Part shown: positions 7,594-14,988 of the stretch, in pieces | Layout: every line of letters begins with the position of its first letter | Position numbering within the stretch: the first letter of the stretch is position 1 | From: Clostridiales bacterium | GTDB lineage: Bacteria > Bacillota > Clostridia > Oscillospirales > CAG-272 | Length of the DNA: 32,962 nucleotides | Direction: 5' to 3' | Assembly (NCBI GenBank): GCA_012522015.1 | Contig: JAAYLD010000001.1 | Location: 1 to 32,962, forward strand | Notes under the pieces: model-generated | What the model saw: only the letters and a program-made list of their open reading frames with translations | Database searches by the model: none | What the model was told of the DNA's origin: nothing | Translations under genes and position numbers: made by a program

Positions 7594-9323
7594 TTATTAA
7601 ACCCGCAAAGTATGGCAACATCGGCCTTGTATTTTGCTATTTTTTCATCAGTTTCGTCTTTTGATGCACCGTTTACAAGGTAGTATATCTTAATCTTCGG
7701 CTCCGTGCCGGAAGGACGTGCGACGACGACATCGCCTCCCACAAGTTCATAGTACATAACATCCGACGTCGGCAAACCTGTCGGGGCTACATCTCCCGTT
7801 TCCATATCTTTTATAGTTCCGGCAAGGTAATCGCGCACGCTTCTGACACGAACCCCTCCTATCGCTCCGGGTATATTCTCACGAAGACGAACCATAAGCG
7901 CTTTCATCTCAGCCATTCCCTCAAGGCCGCGCATCGCTATGTTTTCAACACTTTCGCTGTAATAACCGTAACGGTCGTAAAGGGCGTCAACAGCATCCGC
8001 AAGCGTCATGCCGCGCGCCGCATAATAAGCCGCCATCTCACATATAAGCATAGAAGCAACGACGCCGTCTTTGTCGCGCGCGTGTGTCCCTTTAAGGTAG
8101 CCGTAACTTTCCTCAAAGCCGAAAATAAAGCTTCCATGACCGCTCTCAAGGCAATTTTCAATGACCTCACCGATAAATTTAAAACCGGTTAGGACATTAT
8201 ACAACTTTATGCCATGAGACGCACATATTTTTGTTACAAGCTCAGTCGAAACTATCGTTTTTATCGCATAAGGCTCCGGGGGCATTGTGCCCTTCTCTTT
8301 GTACGATGTTATGATGTAGTCAAGAAGCAGCGCTCCCATTTGGTTGCCCGTGATTGTGATGAACCCGCCGCTTTTCTCTTTTGCCATAACGCCGACACGG
8401 TCACAGTCCGGATCTGTTGCGATGATAAGATCGCTTCCTGTTGCCTTTGCTATCGGCAATGCGGCTACAAATGCCTCGGGAAACTCGGGATTCGGATTTT
8501 TGAGCCCCGGGAACGCACCGTTTGGTGTCATCTGCTCATCAACTGTATAAAGATTTTTAAGCCCTATGCGCCGAAGGATCTCCGGCACCATCCGATAGCC
8601 TGCTCCATAAAGGGGCGTGTATACTATTTTCATGTCACCCGCCTTTGCAACAACGCTCGGGTCGACTGCCTGCTCAAGAACAGCTTTGAGATACGCTTCA
8701 TCGGTTTTTTCGCCAATATATTCGATAAGGTCCGACTTGACGGCGGAGTTAAAGTCCATCCTCTTCACTCCGTCGAAGATATCGATGCCTGCCATCGCCT
8801 CAGATACCGTCGCCGCATGATCCGGCGGGAGCTGCGCACCGTCTTCCCAATATGCCTTGTACCCGTTATATTCACTCGGGTTGTGTGACGCTGTTATATT
8901 GATACCCGCTATACAGCCGTGGTAACGCACAGCGAAGGAAAGGACAGGTGTCGGACGTATTCCGTCGAAAAGATAAGTTTTAATGCCGTTTGCCGCAAGA
9001 ACGGAAGCGGCTGTTTCAGCAAAAGCGCGCGAGTTTTCGCGGCTGTCATAAGCAATCACTACACCGCGCTCTGCCGCATGGCTTTTCAGTATAAGTGATG
9101 CTATGCCCTGTGTCGCGTGTGCGACGGTGTAAACATTCATATTATTAGTCCCCGCCGCCATTATGCCGCGAAGACCTGCTGTGCCAAAGGAAAGGTACGA
9201 GACAAAGCGAGTTTTTATCTCGACCTCATCGCCCGCTATCGAGCGAAGCTCTGCTTTCGTTTCCGGATCAACAATACCGGAGGTGAGCCAGCGCTCGTAT
9301 GCGTCGCGAATGTATTGTTCCAT
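7590..9323 (-). CDS. pgcA: Phospho-sugar mutase (alpha-phosphoglucomutase type)
   Basis: Interconverts glucose-1-phosphate and glucose-6-phosphate (or the mannose phosphates) through a phosphoserine. All four domain signatures are present: the phosphoserine loop TASHNPSEYNG with Ser146, the Mg2+ loop DPDCDR at 304-309, the sugar-specificity loop GFEESYG at 402-408, and the phosphate-binding RPSGTEPK at 536-543. The 577-residue length and the GTAGLRG segment near residue 47 fit the PgcA/PGM2-like branch of Firmicutes; EESYG is typical of glucose-active members. The start follows AGGAG with ten bases of spacing. It lies 47 bases after the biotin ligase and overlaps the glycosyltransferase, so it is probably co-transcribed with it and supplies UDP-sugar precursors. 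Phosphomannomutase activity cannot be excluded. Confidence 0.92.
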   Translation of the reverse strand: MEQYIRDAYERWLTSGIVDPETKAELRSIAGDEVEIKTRFVSYLSFGTAGLRGIMAAGTNNMNVYTVAHATQGIASLILKSHAAERGVVIAYDSRENSRAFAETAASVLAANGIKTYLFDGIRPTPVLSFAVRYHGCIAGINITASHNPSEYNGYKAYWEDGAQLPPDHAATVSEAMAGIDIFDGVKRMDFNSAVKSDLIEYIGEKTDEAYLKAVLEQAVDPSVVAKAGDMKIVYTPLYGAGYRMVPEILRRIGLKNLYTVDEQMTPNGAFPGLKNPNPEFPEAFVAALPIAKATGSDLIIATDPDCDRVGVMAKEKSGGFITITGNQMGALLLDYIITSYKEKGTMPPEPYAIKTIVSTELVTKICASHGIKLYNVLTGFKFIGEVIENCLESGHGSFIFGFEESYGYLKGTHARDKDGVVASMLICEMAAYYAARGMTLADAVDALYDRYGYYSESVENIAMRGLEGMAEMKALMVRLRENIPGAIGGVRVRSVRDYLAGTIKDMETGDVAPTGLPTSDVMYYELVGGDVVVARPSGTEPKIKIYYLVNGASKDETDEKIAKYKADVAILCGFNK

Positions 9324-9369
9324 ACAAGATAATCTCCTATTTATGTTTTATCTATGTTTTATGCAGGGT

Positions 9370-10131
9370 TTATATCGTCCTTATCGAAACCTCGCCACTG
9401 TCAAGTAGACGTTGGCTGCCGTCGTCACAGAGAACAATAAGCGAGCCGTCATCGGAAACGTCAAGCGCCGTTGCCGTATATCGGGGAGCTTCCTCCGCCG
9501 GGATCACCGTGATGGTGCGTCCGATAGTAGTTAAAAGTGAGCGGTAAGACTCTATTACGCTCCTGTTGCCTGCATAAAGAAGCGATATATAATTGTCAAA
9601 CGAATCTATTATTGCCGCAGCAAGCTCATTTATGTTAAATATTTCGCCCGGCCGATGAAGAAGAAGCGACGTCGTGTGTGAAGATGTTTCGTCGGGAAAT
9701 GACGTTGTATTAACATTAATTCCGATTCCAACAACTGCCCGCCTTACTCCATCAGGGCAGACAGTGCTTTGAGTGAGAATGCCGCCAAGTTTTTTGCCAT
9801 CAAGCTCAATGTCGTTTACCCATTTAAGACCTACATCAATCCCTGTCGCCGAGGATATGGCGCGCGCTGTGGCAACGCCGGTGGCGGGGGTTAAAAGACG
9901 GAAAAACTTCTCGTCGTCACAGGAGATCTCCGTATCAAGGGACATGTAAAGTCCCCCTTCAGGCGAGTAAAACGAGCGTCCGAGACGTCCTTTGCCACCG
10001 GTTTGGCGGCGTGCGATGACAGCACGCCTGTATTGCCCGTTTTTCAGAAGCGACAAGAGGTAATCGTTTGTTGAGTCTACCTCGGACAAAACGTCAACGC
10101 TTCTTTTTTTATGCAATATCTTCTCTACCAT
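9370..10131 (-). CDS. birA: Biotin-[acetyl-CoA carboxylase] ligase, catalytic form
   Basis: Activates biotin with ATP and attaches it to the lysine of biotin-carrier proteins. Blocks seen: EVDSTN near the N terminus, RQTGGKGRLGRSF (the biotinyl-AMP loop), GGLYMSL, the KWVNDIELDGKKLGGIL catalytic-lysine region, and GIGINVN. The N-terminal helix-turn-helix of bifunctional repressor BirA is absent, so this is the monofunctional type and should not bind its own operator. I take the ATG at 10131 as start. It has no close ribosome site. GGGAGGG at 10162-10156 is instead correctly spaced (seven bases) for an ATT at 10149, and TTG codons at 10164 and 10155 are also in frame, so the true N terminus is uncertain by up to eleven residues. 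A small C-terminal SH3-like domain is present. Confidence 0.9.
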   Translation of the reverse strand: MVEKILHKKRSVDVLSEVDSTNDYLLSLLKNGQYRRAVIARRQTGGKGRLGRSFYSPEGGLYMSLDTEISCDDEKFFRLLTPATGVATARAISSATGIDVGLKWVNDIELDGKKLGGILTQSTVCPDGVRRAVVGIGINVNTTSFPDETSSHTTSLLLHRPGEIFNINELAAAIIDSFDNYISLLYAGNRSVIESYRSLLTTIGRTITVIPAEEAPRYTATALDVSDDGSLIVLCDDGSQRLLDSGEVSIRTI

Positions 10132-10235
10132 AGCGGCTTCGGCTTTAATATACAACCCTCCCAAAATACAAATCCGGCCCTTTCGCCTTTTTTATCTGTG
10201 CCGTGGTAACTATCTTTAATATTTCTTTTGCCCAG

Positions 10236-11174
10236 TTAAATTATTCCGTATATACCGATAAGCGAAAAGTTAGGATAAAATATATCGAGCATAAATAAAA
10301 GAGAGCGAAATCCGCCCACCAGGCCAACGGTAAAATTGTACATAAGCCCGCCGCTCATACGCGCGGGGAAAGCCGACACGTAAAGTGTCGTATGTCCGAG
10401 CGCGCTTATCGAAAGAAGGATTTCTGCGGCATTCATAGCATCGGTAAACACCGAAAATTCAAAGACAGTCGCTGTTCTGACAACATCAAAGGAGCGTCCC
10501 GCAAGAGCATAGCGCGTGGTGCCCTCGCCTGTCGACACGTCAACTACGGTCGCTATTTTTAGGTCACCTTCATCAAGCATGCGATAAAAATTATTAAGGC
10601 GCCCGTCGCCTGAATTATTGATTGGAATGATGCAAAAATCTGCATCCCCGTCAGAAGCGGCGTCCGCGGCGGCGGTAAGTGTTTCACATCGCACAAGTGA
10701 CATTTTATACCCATGCCGGAGAAGGTATGAGCTGAATGACACAGCTGCCGCGTCCGCATAAGCATTTTCAACGCATGCGGCATGAACCAATTTTGCGTCG
10801 GTGTCACGATTCCTAACGTTGGGATGCACCATTCTATATAAGGATTGCGTACAAAACTCGTCAATGTCGCAACAAAGGGCGGCGCGGTCGGCGCCGCTTT
10901 TGCACATTTCTTTGATGAACGCCATTGCTTCATCACACCTCACACTTACGTGCTCTATTCCCCGTACACCATCCCCCGTAACCGGTTCAACGGTAAGATC
11001 GCCCGATGCGACAAGAACACGGGCAAGCTCGCGCACGAGCCCGCGCTTAACAACGTCGGCTCTTTTACGTGAGTGTGTGACATCTTCCGCTTCTTGGAGA
11101 AGTATCTGATACGCGTCCTTTGCTGGTATCATGTTGCCTCTGAGTTCTGTATTAATTGTTGGCTCCGCCGGCAT
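10236..11174 (-). CDS. Divergent prephenate-dehydratase-like protein
   Basis: A 312-residue protein that I cannot assign with certainty. The middle resembles prephenate dehydratase: ADFCIIPINNSGDGRLN (178-194) matches the family block normally read as ADYGVVPIENS.EG, and TTRYALAG (219-226) matches the essential Thr-Arg-Phe segment. The last 70 residues (HTTLYVSAFPARMSGGL..., DIFYPNFSLIGIYG) resemble a worn ACT domain but lack the ESRP allosteric motif. The first 110 residues match nothing I know. Real dehydratases keep the Glu of PIENS, which is Asn here, so the enzyme may be inactive or altered. The start at 11174 has an AAAGGA about 14 bases away; ATG at 11132 with AGAGG close by is an alternative. 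It lies between htpG and birA on the same strand. Confidence 0.5.
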   Translation of the reverse strand: MPAEPTINTELRGNMIPAKDAYQILLQEAEDVTHSRKRADVVKRGLVRELARVLVASGDLTVEPVTGDGVRGIEHVSVRCDEAMAFIKEMCKSGADRAALCCDIDEFCTQSLYRMVHPNVRNRDTDAKLVHAACVENAYADAAAVSFSSYLLRHGYKMSLVRCETLTAAADAASDGDADFCIIPINNSGDGRLNNFYRMLDEGDLKIATVVDVSTGEGTTRYALAGRSFDVVRTATVFEFSVFTDAMNAAEILLSISALGHTTLYVSAFPARMSGGLMYNFTVGLVGGFRSLLFMLDIFYPNFSLIGIYGII

Positions 11175-11315
11175 GACGTTTTAAAATGTCCTTTCTTTTT
11201 CGTCTATGACTTAATGTCTGTTGTTTGTCTTGTGCCCTTGTGCCTTTTTATATTTTTATACTGTTTATTGTGCTTTGTGCGTATGCTGTTTTACTATGTG
11301 CAGCGTGATTTTTTC

Positions 11316-11347
11316 TTATGATGCGCCCTTGCAACAAGCCATCATAA
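11316..11347. repeat. Inverted repeat in the htpG downstream gap
   Basis: TTATGATG (11316-11323) pairs perfectly with CATCATAA (11340-11347). Inside it is a smaller CTTG/CAAG pair. No U-run follows on either strand, so I do not call it a terminator. Confidence 0.4.
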
Positions 11348-11420
11348 AAGCGCTATGCCCATACAGTAAAAACAGTTAAGCAGATGAAAATTTGTTATAT
11401 ATGTTGCTTACTTTTTTATG

Positions 11421-13361
11421 TCACGGAATAAGGCCTAAAATCTTATAGCTTTCGGTAAGAAAAGCCCCCATTTCATCAGGCGTGAGCGAACCGCGAGTCA
11501 GGCGCGCAAGCGACCATATGTGCCGTGCGATATCTTCAGATGTTTCGCTCTCCGGCGACGAGCAAATGCGATTTATCAAAGCATTGTTCGTATTCAATGT
11601 AAGCATCACTTCACGATTCTGTTTATAGTTAGCACCCGATGTTGCTATGCCGTAAAGTTTCATCATATCGTCTATGCGGCGGGTGTGCTCCGGTTCAGTT
11701 ATCACAGCGGGAAGCCCTGCGTCGCGCAGAGGCTCAAACTTAACCGTAAGCTTAACATCCCCGGCTACGCGGCGGAAAAGTTCCGTCGCCCCATCGCGCG
11801 CAGTTTTATCTCTATCATCAGTTTTATTCTCATTATCGGAGTCACCACCCTTAAGCACATCGGCAACTTCAGCATCAACGCGTAAGAATTTGATGTTTTT
11901 GTCGTGTTCGACAATGGTTATAAACTGTGTATCGATAACTGTTTCAAGATGTGCGATTTCAATGCCTTCCTTCTCGTAGACGGCTATATACTGCGCCTGC
12001 GCCGTCTTGTCGCTTGCGTAGTAAATTTTATCTTTATGCTTTTCCTTTGCCTTCTCAAGGTATTCGTCAATTGTTACATGACGGCCATCTGTAAGCGGAA
12101 GGAGAACAGAACCTTTGACTCGGTCATAAAACTTTGAGTCGCGAAGACAACCATACTCAACAAATGTCTTAATGTCATCCCATATCTTTTCGTACTTCTC
12201 GCGCTCGGTGTTATAAAGACTATTCAGCTTGTCCGCTACTTTTTTGACCATGTGCTGTGACATTTTCGTCACATAACCGCTGTTTTGCAGATAGCTTCTT
12301 GACACATTCAGCGGCAGCTCCGGGCAGTCAAGAACCCCACGCAGCATAAGGAGATGTTCAGGTATTATCTCCTTAATATTATCAGCGACAAAAACTTGGT
12401 TATAATAAAGCTTTATCTGCCCTTCAAGGCTTTCATATTCGTTTATCAGCTTCGGGAAATACAGAATACCGCGGAAGTTGAGCGGATAATCGGCTGAAAT
12501 GTGTATCCAGAAAAGCGGATCACGATAATCACCAAATACGCGGTGGTAAAACTCCTTATATTCGTCGTCTGTACAGTCGGATGCATTTTTCTGCCAAAGC
12601 GGATGAATGTCGTTGATTGGTTCTTCTTTCTTCTCTTCAGCAGATTCGGCATCACTGTCGCTGTCTTTTTTACTTTGGCTCTCCTCTTTTTCTACGTCTT
12701 TAAAGAAAATTTTAATGGGCAGAAAATAGCAGTACTTTTCAAGTATATCACAAATGCGAGTGGAAGCGAGGAACTCTTTCTCCTCTTCGTTTATGTGCAT
12801 TATAACTGAGGTGCCACGCTCCGGTTCTTCATCCGGCTCGCTCATTTCATAGTTGCCTGAGTCATCGCAAACCCATTTGACGGCTTTTTCTCCCAGATAC
12901 GATTTTGATATGACCTCAACGGTATCGCTCACCATAAAAGCGGAATAAAATCCAAGGCCGAAGTGACCGATGATTCCGCCGCCGCCACTCTCGCCCTCGT
13001 ACTTCTCAATAAAATCAAGAGCGCCGGAGAGAGCTATATTGCATATATATTTTTGAAGTTCATCCTCCGTCATTCCTATGCCGTTGTCCCTAACAGTTAA
13101 AGTTCCGGCTTTTGCATCAAGGATAACATCTATTCTAAAATCGTCCTCTCCGTCCGGTATATCTCGAACTTCGCCAAGAGATATAAGACGACGCAGCTTT
13201 GTTATGGCATCCGCTGCGTTTGAAACAATCTCACGAAGAAAAATCTCTTTTTCCGAATAAAGCCATTTTTTGATTATCGGGAAAATATGTTCAGTCTCAA
13301 CTGATATTCCCCCGCGTTTTACGGTGCTGTTTTCAGCGTCGAATACGGTCTTTTCTGACAT
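11421..13361 (-). CDS. htpG: Molecular chaperone HtpG (bacterial Hsp90)
   Basis: An ATP-dependent homodimeric cytoplasmic chaperone. The GHKL ATPase domain is intact: LREIVSNAADA (catalytic Glu, Asn), DNGIGM with the adenine-binding Asp, and the lid GHFGLGFYSAF. The middle domain has the NVSRSYLQ segment with the catalytic-loop Arg. The C-terminal dimer domain ends near LTPDEMGAFLTESYKILG. A roughly 25-residue Ser/Asp/Glu/Lys linker follows the ATPase domain (about residues 224-248), longer than in E. coli HtpG and reminiscent of the charged linker of eukaryotic Hsp90. A second acidic insert (GGDSDNENKTDDRDK) lies in the late middle region. I prefer the ATG at 13361 (AGAGGTGA upstream); the in-frame GTG at 13376 would add MRVRI. 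The promoter at 13456-13484 is consensus. Confidence 0.96.
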   Translation of the reverse strand: MSEKTVFDAENSTVKRGGISVETEHIFPIIKKWLYSEKEIFLREIVSNAADAITKLRRLISLGEVRDIPDGEDDFRIDVILDAKAGTLTVRDNGIGMTEDELQKYICNIALSGALDFIEKYEGESGGGGIIGHFGLGFYSAFMVSDTVEVISKSYLGEKAVKWVCDDSGNYEMSEPDEEPERGTSVIMHINEEEKEFLASTRICDILEKYCYFLPIKIFFKDVEKEESQSKKDSDSDAESAEEKKEEPINDIHPLWQKNASDCTDDEYKEFYHRVFGDYRDPLFWIHISADYPLNFRGILYFPKLINEYESLEGQIKLYYNQVFVADNIKEIIPEHLLMLRGVLDCPELPLNVSRSYLQNSGYVTKMSQHMVKKVADKLNSLYNTEREKYEKIWDDIKTFVEYGCLRDSKFYDRVKGSVLLPLTDGRHVTIDEYLEKAKEKHKDKIYYASDKTAQAQYIAVYEKEGIEIAHLETVIDTQFITIVEHDKNIKFLRVDAEVADVLKGGDSDNENKTDDRDKTARDGATELFRRVAGDVKLTVKFEPLRDAGLPAVITEPEHTRRIDDMMKLYGIATSGANYKQNREVMLTLNTNNALINRICSSPESETSEDIARHIWSLARLTRGSLTPDEMGAFLTESYKILGLIP

Positions 13362-13455
13362 AATCCTGACTCTCACCTCTGTTTATTTATTATGTTTACA
13401 CTAATTATATATTAATAATTAAAGCAAAAAACGAACTCATTTTGCGTCTTTTGTA

Positions 13456-13484
13456 ATTATATCTTGCGCTGTTTTGTTTGTCAA
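13456..13484 (-). promoter_or_regulatory. Consensus promoter of htpG
   Basis: On the minus strand TTGACA, a 17-bp spacer and TATAAT: a perfect vegetative match. Transcription would start near 13449, leaving an untranslated leader of about 88 bases. No CIRCE (TTAGCACTC-N9-GAGTGCTAA) or CtsR heptad repeat is visible. Confidence 0.85.
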
Positions 13485-13523
13485 GAAACCGGGGGCGCGC
13501 GCCTTCCTATGCGTTTATTTACA

Positions 13524-13552
13524 TTGACACCGGGGTGTTTTTATTGTAAAAT
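13524..13552 (+). promoter_or_regulatory. Promoter of the lipoprotein gene, with a palindrome over the -35 edge
   Basis: TTGACA at 13524-13529, 17 bp, TAAAAT at 13547-13552. ACACC (13527-13531) and GGTGT (13534-13538) form an inverted repeat across the -35 and spacer and could be an operator. It diverges from the htpG promoter; the -35 boxes are 39 bp apart, with a GGCGCGCGCC palindrome (13494-13503) between them. Confidence 0.75.
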
Positions 13553-13602
13553 GTTTTATCTATAATTTTAAAATGTTCGAGATACGGGACTTTATTTAAT
13601 CA

Positions 13603-14499
13603 ATGAACTCTAAAAAGGTTGTTATTTCGCTAATTACCATCTCGCTTATCCTTTTGCTTTTGTTTTTCACTGCCGCATGCGCCAAATACAATAATAAAGA
13701 AACTGACTCCGATACATCAGAACCTATAACTGAAACGGTAGACGAAAACAATGTCTCAGACAGCAAAGATGCAGAGGATACTCTCTTAAGTGGCGAGGAC
13801 GCCGATAAATATATATCAATGGTTCGCAACATCCCCTACCCCTCATCCGTTAAATATGAAACGGAGATTAGCATATCAGACACAAAAGCCGACACCGTTT
13901 TATATGAAGGGGAAGGTGTGTTTACTATCAAAGGTTCAGATAATGCTGCTGATATGTATCTTCTCAAGACCTCAAATGACGAAACTGTCCGGGAGTGGTA
14001 TGTCGTAGGAAACACTTTTTACAGTGTTACTGATGACGGCGGTGTCAAGGTTGATTTGACAGACGACGAGCAAAAAAAAGCAAGGGAGAATCTTATTGCA
14101 GAAAACACTGTAATAACCGATTTAGATAAATTCGACACAATTGAAGTCATAAGAAGAGCTCCTGACACATACATTGTCGTTGCATCTGATGCAGATCAAG
14201 ATATTATTGATGCTTTTGACGACTATATCTACGATACAGTAGCCCAGAATTATGACTTTGAAACATACGATATAATTCAGTATTTACATGCTATATATAT
14301 GGACAAGGCCGGCACCATCAAAGAAATGACCTTGTCTGTCACTGTGAGAATTACACTCGACAATGTGAGTGAAAAGGACAGTGTAACATATCTTTGGTAT
14401 TTATATACTGTAAAACCGAGCGGTTTTGATGGAAAAATAGAAGCGCCAGCGACAGATAACTTCACAAGTGGCGAATACTCCGACTTTTTTAGTGATTAA
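13603..14499 (+). CDS. Secreted lipoprotein of unknown function
   Basis: Residues 1-25 form a lipoprotein signal peptide: positive start (NSKK), a long hydrophobic core, then a TAAC lipobox, so the mature protein would begin with a lipidated Cys26 on the outer face of the membrane. A flexible Asp/Glu/Ser/Thr-rich linker follows to about residue 60. The remaining 240 residues are beta-rich (VLYEGEGVFTIKGSDNAADMYLLKT, REWYVVGNTFYSVTDDGG) and resemble the fold pattern of LolA/LppX-like or DUF-type lipoproteins, but I recognise no named family. The ribosome site is weak. It is a single gene transcribed away from htpG from its own good promoter; no neighbour indicates a substrate. Length and frame look intact. 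Confidence 0.75.
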   Translation: MNSKKVVISLITISLILLLLFFTAACAKYNNKETDSDTSEPITETVDENNVSDSKDAEDTLLSGEDADKYISMVRNIPYPSSVKYETEISISDTKADTVLYEGEGVFTIKGSDNAADMYLLKTSNDETVREWYVVGNTFYSVTDDGGVKVDLTDDEQKKARENLIAENTVITDLDKFDTIEVIRRAPDTYIVVASDADQDIIDAFDDYIYDTVAQNYDFETYDIIQYLHAIYMDKAGTIKEMTLSVTVRITLDNVSEKDSVTYLWYLYTVKPSGFDGKIEAPATDNFTSGEYSDFFSD

Positions 14500-14575
14500 T
14501 ACAATTATTAAAATGGCAGCCAATAATATTTTCAGCAAAAAAGGATTATGTCTTAAGCTTTATCAATGCCTTTAC

Positions 14576-14605
14576 TTGACAGGCGAGTGTCAAACGCTGT
14601 ATAAT
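14576..14605 (+). promoter_or_regulatory. Promoter of the Met leader-metY-metA unit
   Basis: TTGACA at 14576-14581, an 18-bp spacer and TATAAT at 14600-14605. TGTCAA at 14588-14593 makes an inverted repeat with the -35 box (six-base centre), a possible operator. Transcription would start near 14612, 25 bases before the leader peptide. Confidence 0.85.
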
Positions 14606-14636
14606 TTGATTAATTAAAACAAAGGAGGGCACGGAA

Positions 14637-14810
14637 ATGCGAATGCAAATGCAAATGCGTATGAAGATGTATAATATAATGTACGTTAATGAAAGCAGCC
14701 GTGCCGCTATATTGGCTTTTTCATCCGGGGACTCCGCCGCGCACATAAAACACGCGGCTGCCTGCCCCTATGGCGGATACGAATGCGGTTTTGGCCGCGC
14801 TCGAATGTGA
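14637..14810 (+). CDS. Methionine-rich leader peptide upstream of metY-metA
   Basis: A 57-codon ORF with a strong ribosome site (GGAGGG, seven bases before ATG). It begins M-R-M-Q-M-Q-M-R-M-K-M-Y-N-I-M, so residues 1, 3, 5, 7, 9, 11 and 15 are Met: seven of the first fifteen codons. The rest (to GFGRARM, stop TGA at 14808) has no recognisable domain. The ORF lies between a consensus promoter and an intrinsic terminator that precedes the methionine synthesis genes metY and metA. Inference: translation of the Met run senses charged tRNA-Met, as Trp, His, Leu and Thr leaders do for their operons. The peptide itself probably has no other role. Only the first 15 codons are suggestive; the later codons may be shaped by RNA structure. 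Confidence 0.8.
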   Translation: MRMQMQMRMKMYNIMYVNESSRAAILAFSSGDSAAHIKHAAACPYGGYECGFGRARM

Positions 14811-14866
14811 CCACCGTATTCATTACGTAAAATATAACGGCGGCGCTCTGCGTGTCGCCGTTTTTT
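14682..14866 (+). promoter_or_regulatory. Attenuator region of the met operon with competing RNA pairings
   Basis: Pairings found by eye: (a) 14682-14693 (just after the last leader Met codon) with 14819-14829, eleven pairs and one bulged T; (b) 14781-14789 with 14813-14821, nine pairs including one G-U; (c) 14811-14817 with 14837-14843, seven positions with one mismatch; (d) the terminator 14836-14846 with 14852-14862. Pairing (c) uses the left arm of the terminator and is the antiterminator candidate. Pairings (a) and (b) compete with (c), (a) by crossing it. There is also a local stem 14695-14703 with 14753-14761. A ribosome stalled on the last Met codons would cover the 5' arm of (a). Which fold wins was not computed. 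Confidence 0.55.
14836..14866 (+). terminator. Intrinsic terminator between leader peptide and metY
   Basis: An 11-bp GC-rich stem (14836-14846 with 14852-14862, two G-U pairs), five-base loop, and T6 at 14861-14866. It ends 123 bases before the metY ATG, so it would stop the operon unless prevented. Confidence 0.9.
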
Positions 14867-14988
14867 CACAACTAAAGTAAATATACATTATATAAACAGA
14901 AGTAAAACTAAAATTTTACTATAATAAAGCTATGCTCTAAAAATAAATGAAAGAGAAGGACGGCTTACGCCGCGGTGGATATAGAAAA

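Noticed and set aside
8214-8888. 224-residue plus-strand ORF antisense to the phosphoglucomutase gene
   Set aside because: It is a shadow frame of a well-conserved gene, rich in Cys and Arg, with no ribosome site.
14637-14665. The Met run as a chance GCAAAT/GCGAAT microsatellite
   Set aside because: A well-spaced ribosome site, a consensus promoter before it, a terminator after it and methionine genes downstream make chance unlikely.
14920-14925. TATAAT between the attenuator and metY as a second promoter
   Set aside because: No acceptable -35 box lies 16-18 bases upstream in this AT-rich stretch.
14612-14988. SAM riboswitch or Met T-box upstream of metY
   Set aside because: I do not find the conserved SAM-I core or the T-box sequence; the leader is explained by an ORF plus a terminator. 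A covariance-model search would be needed to exclude rarer SAM classes.
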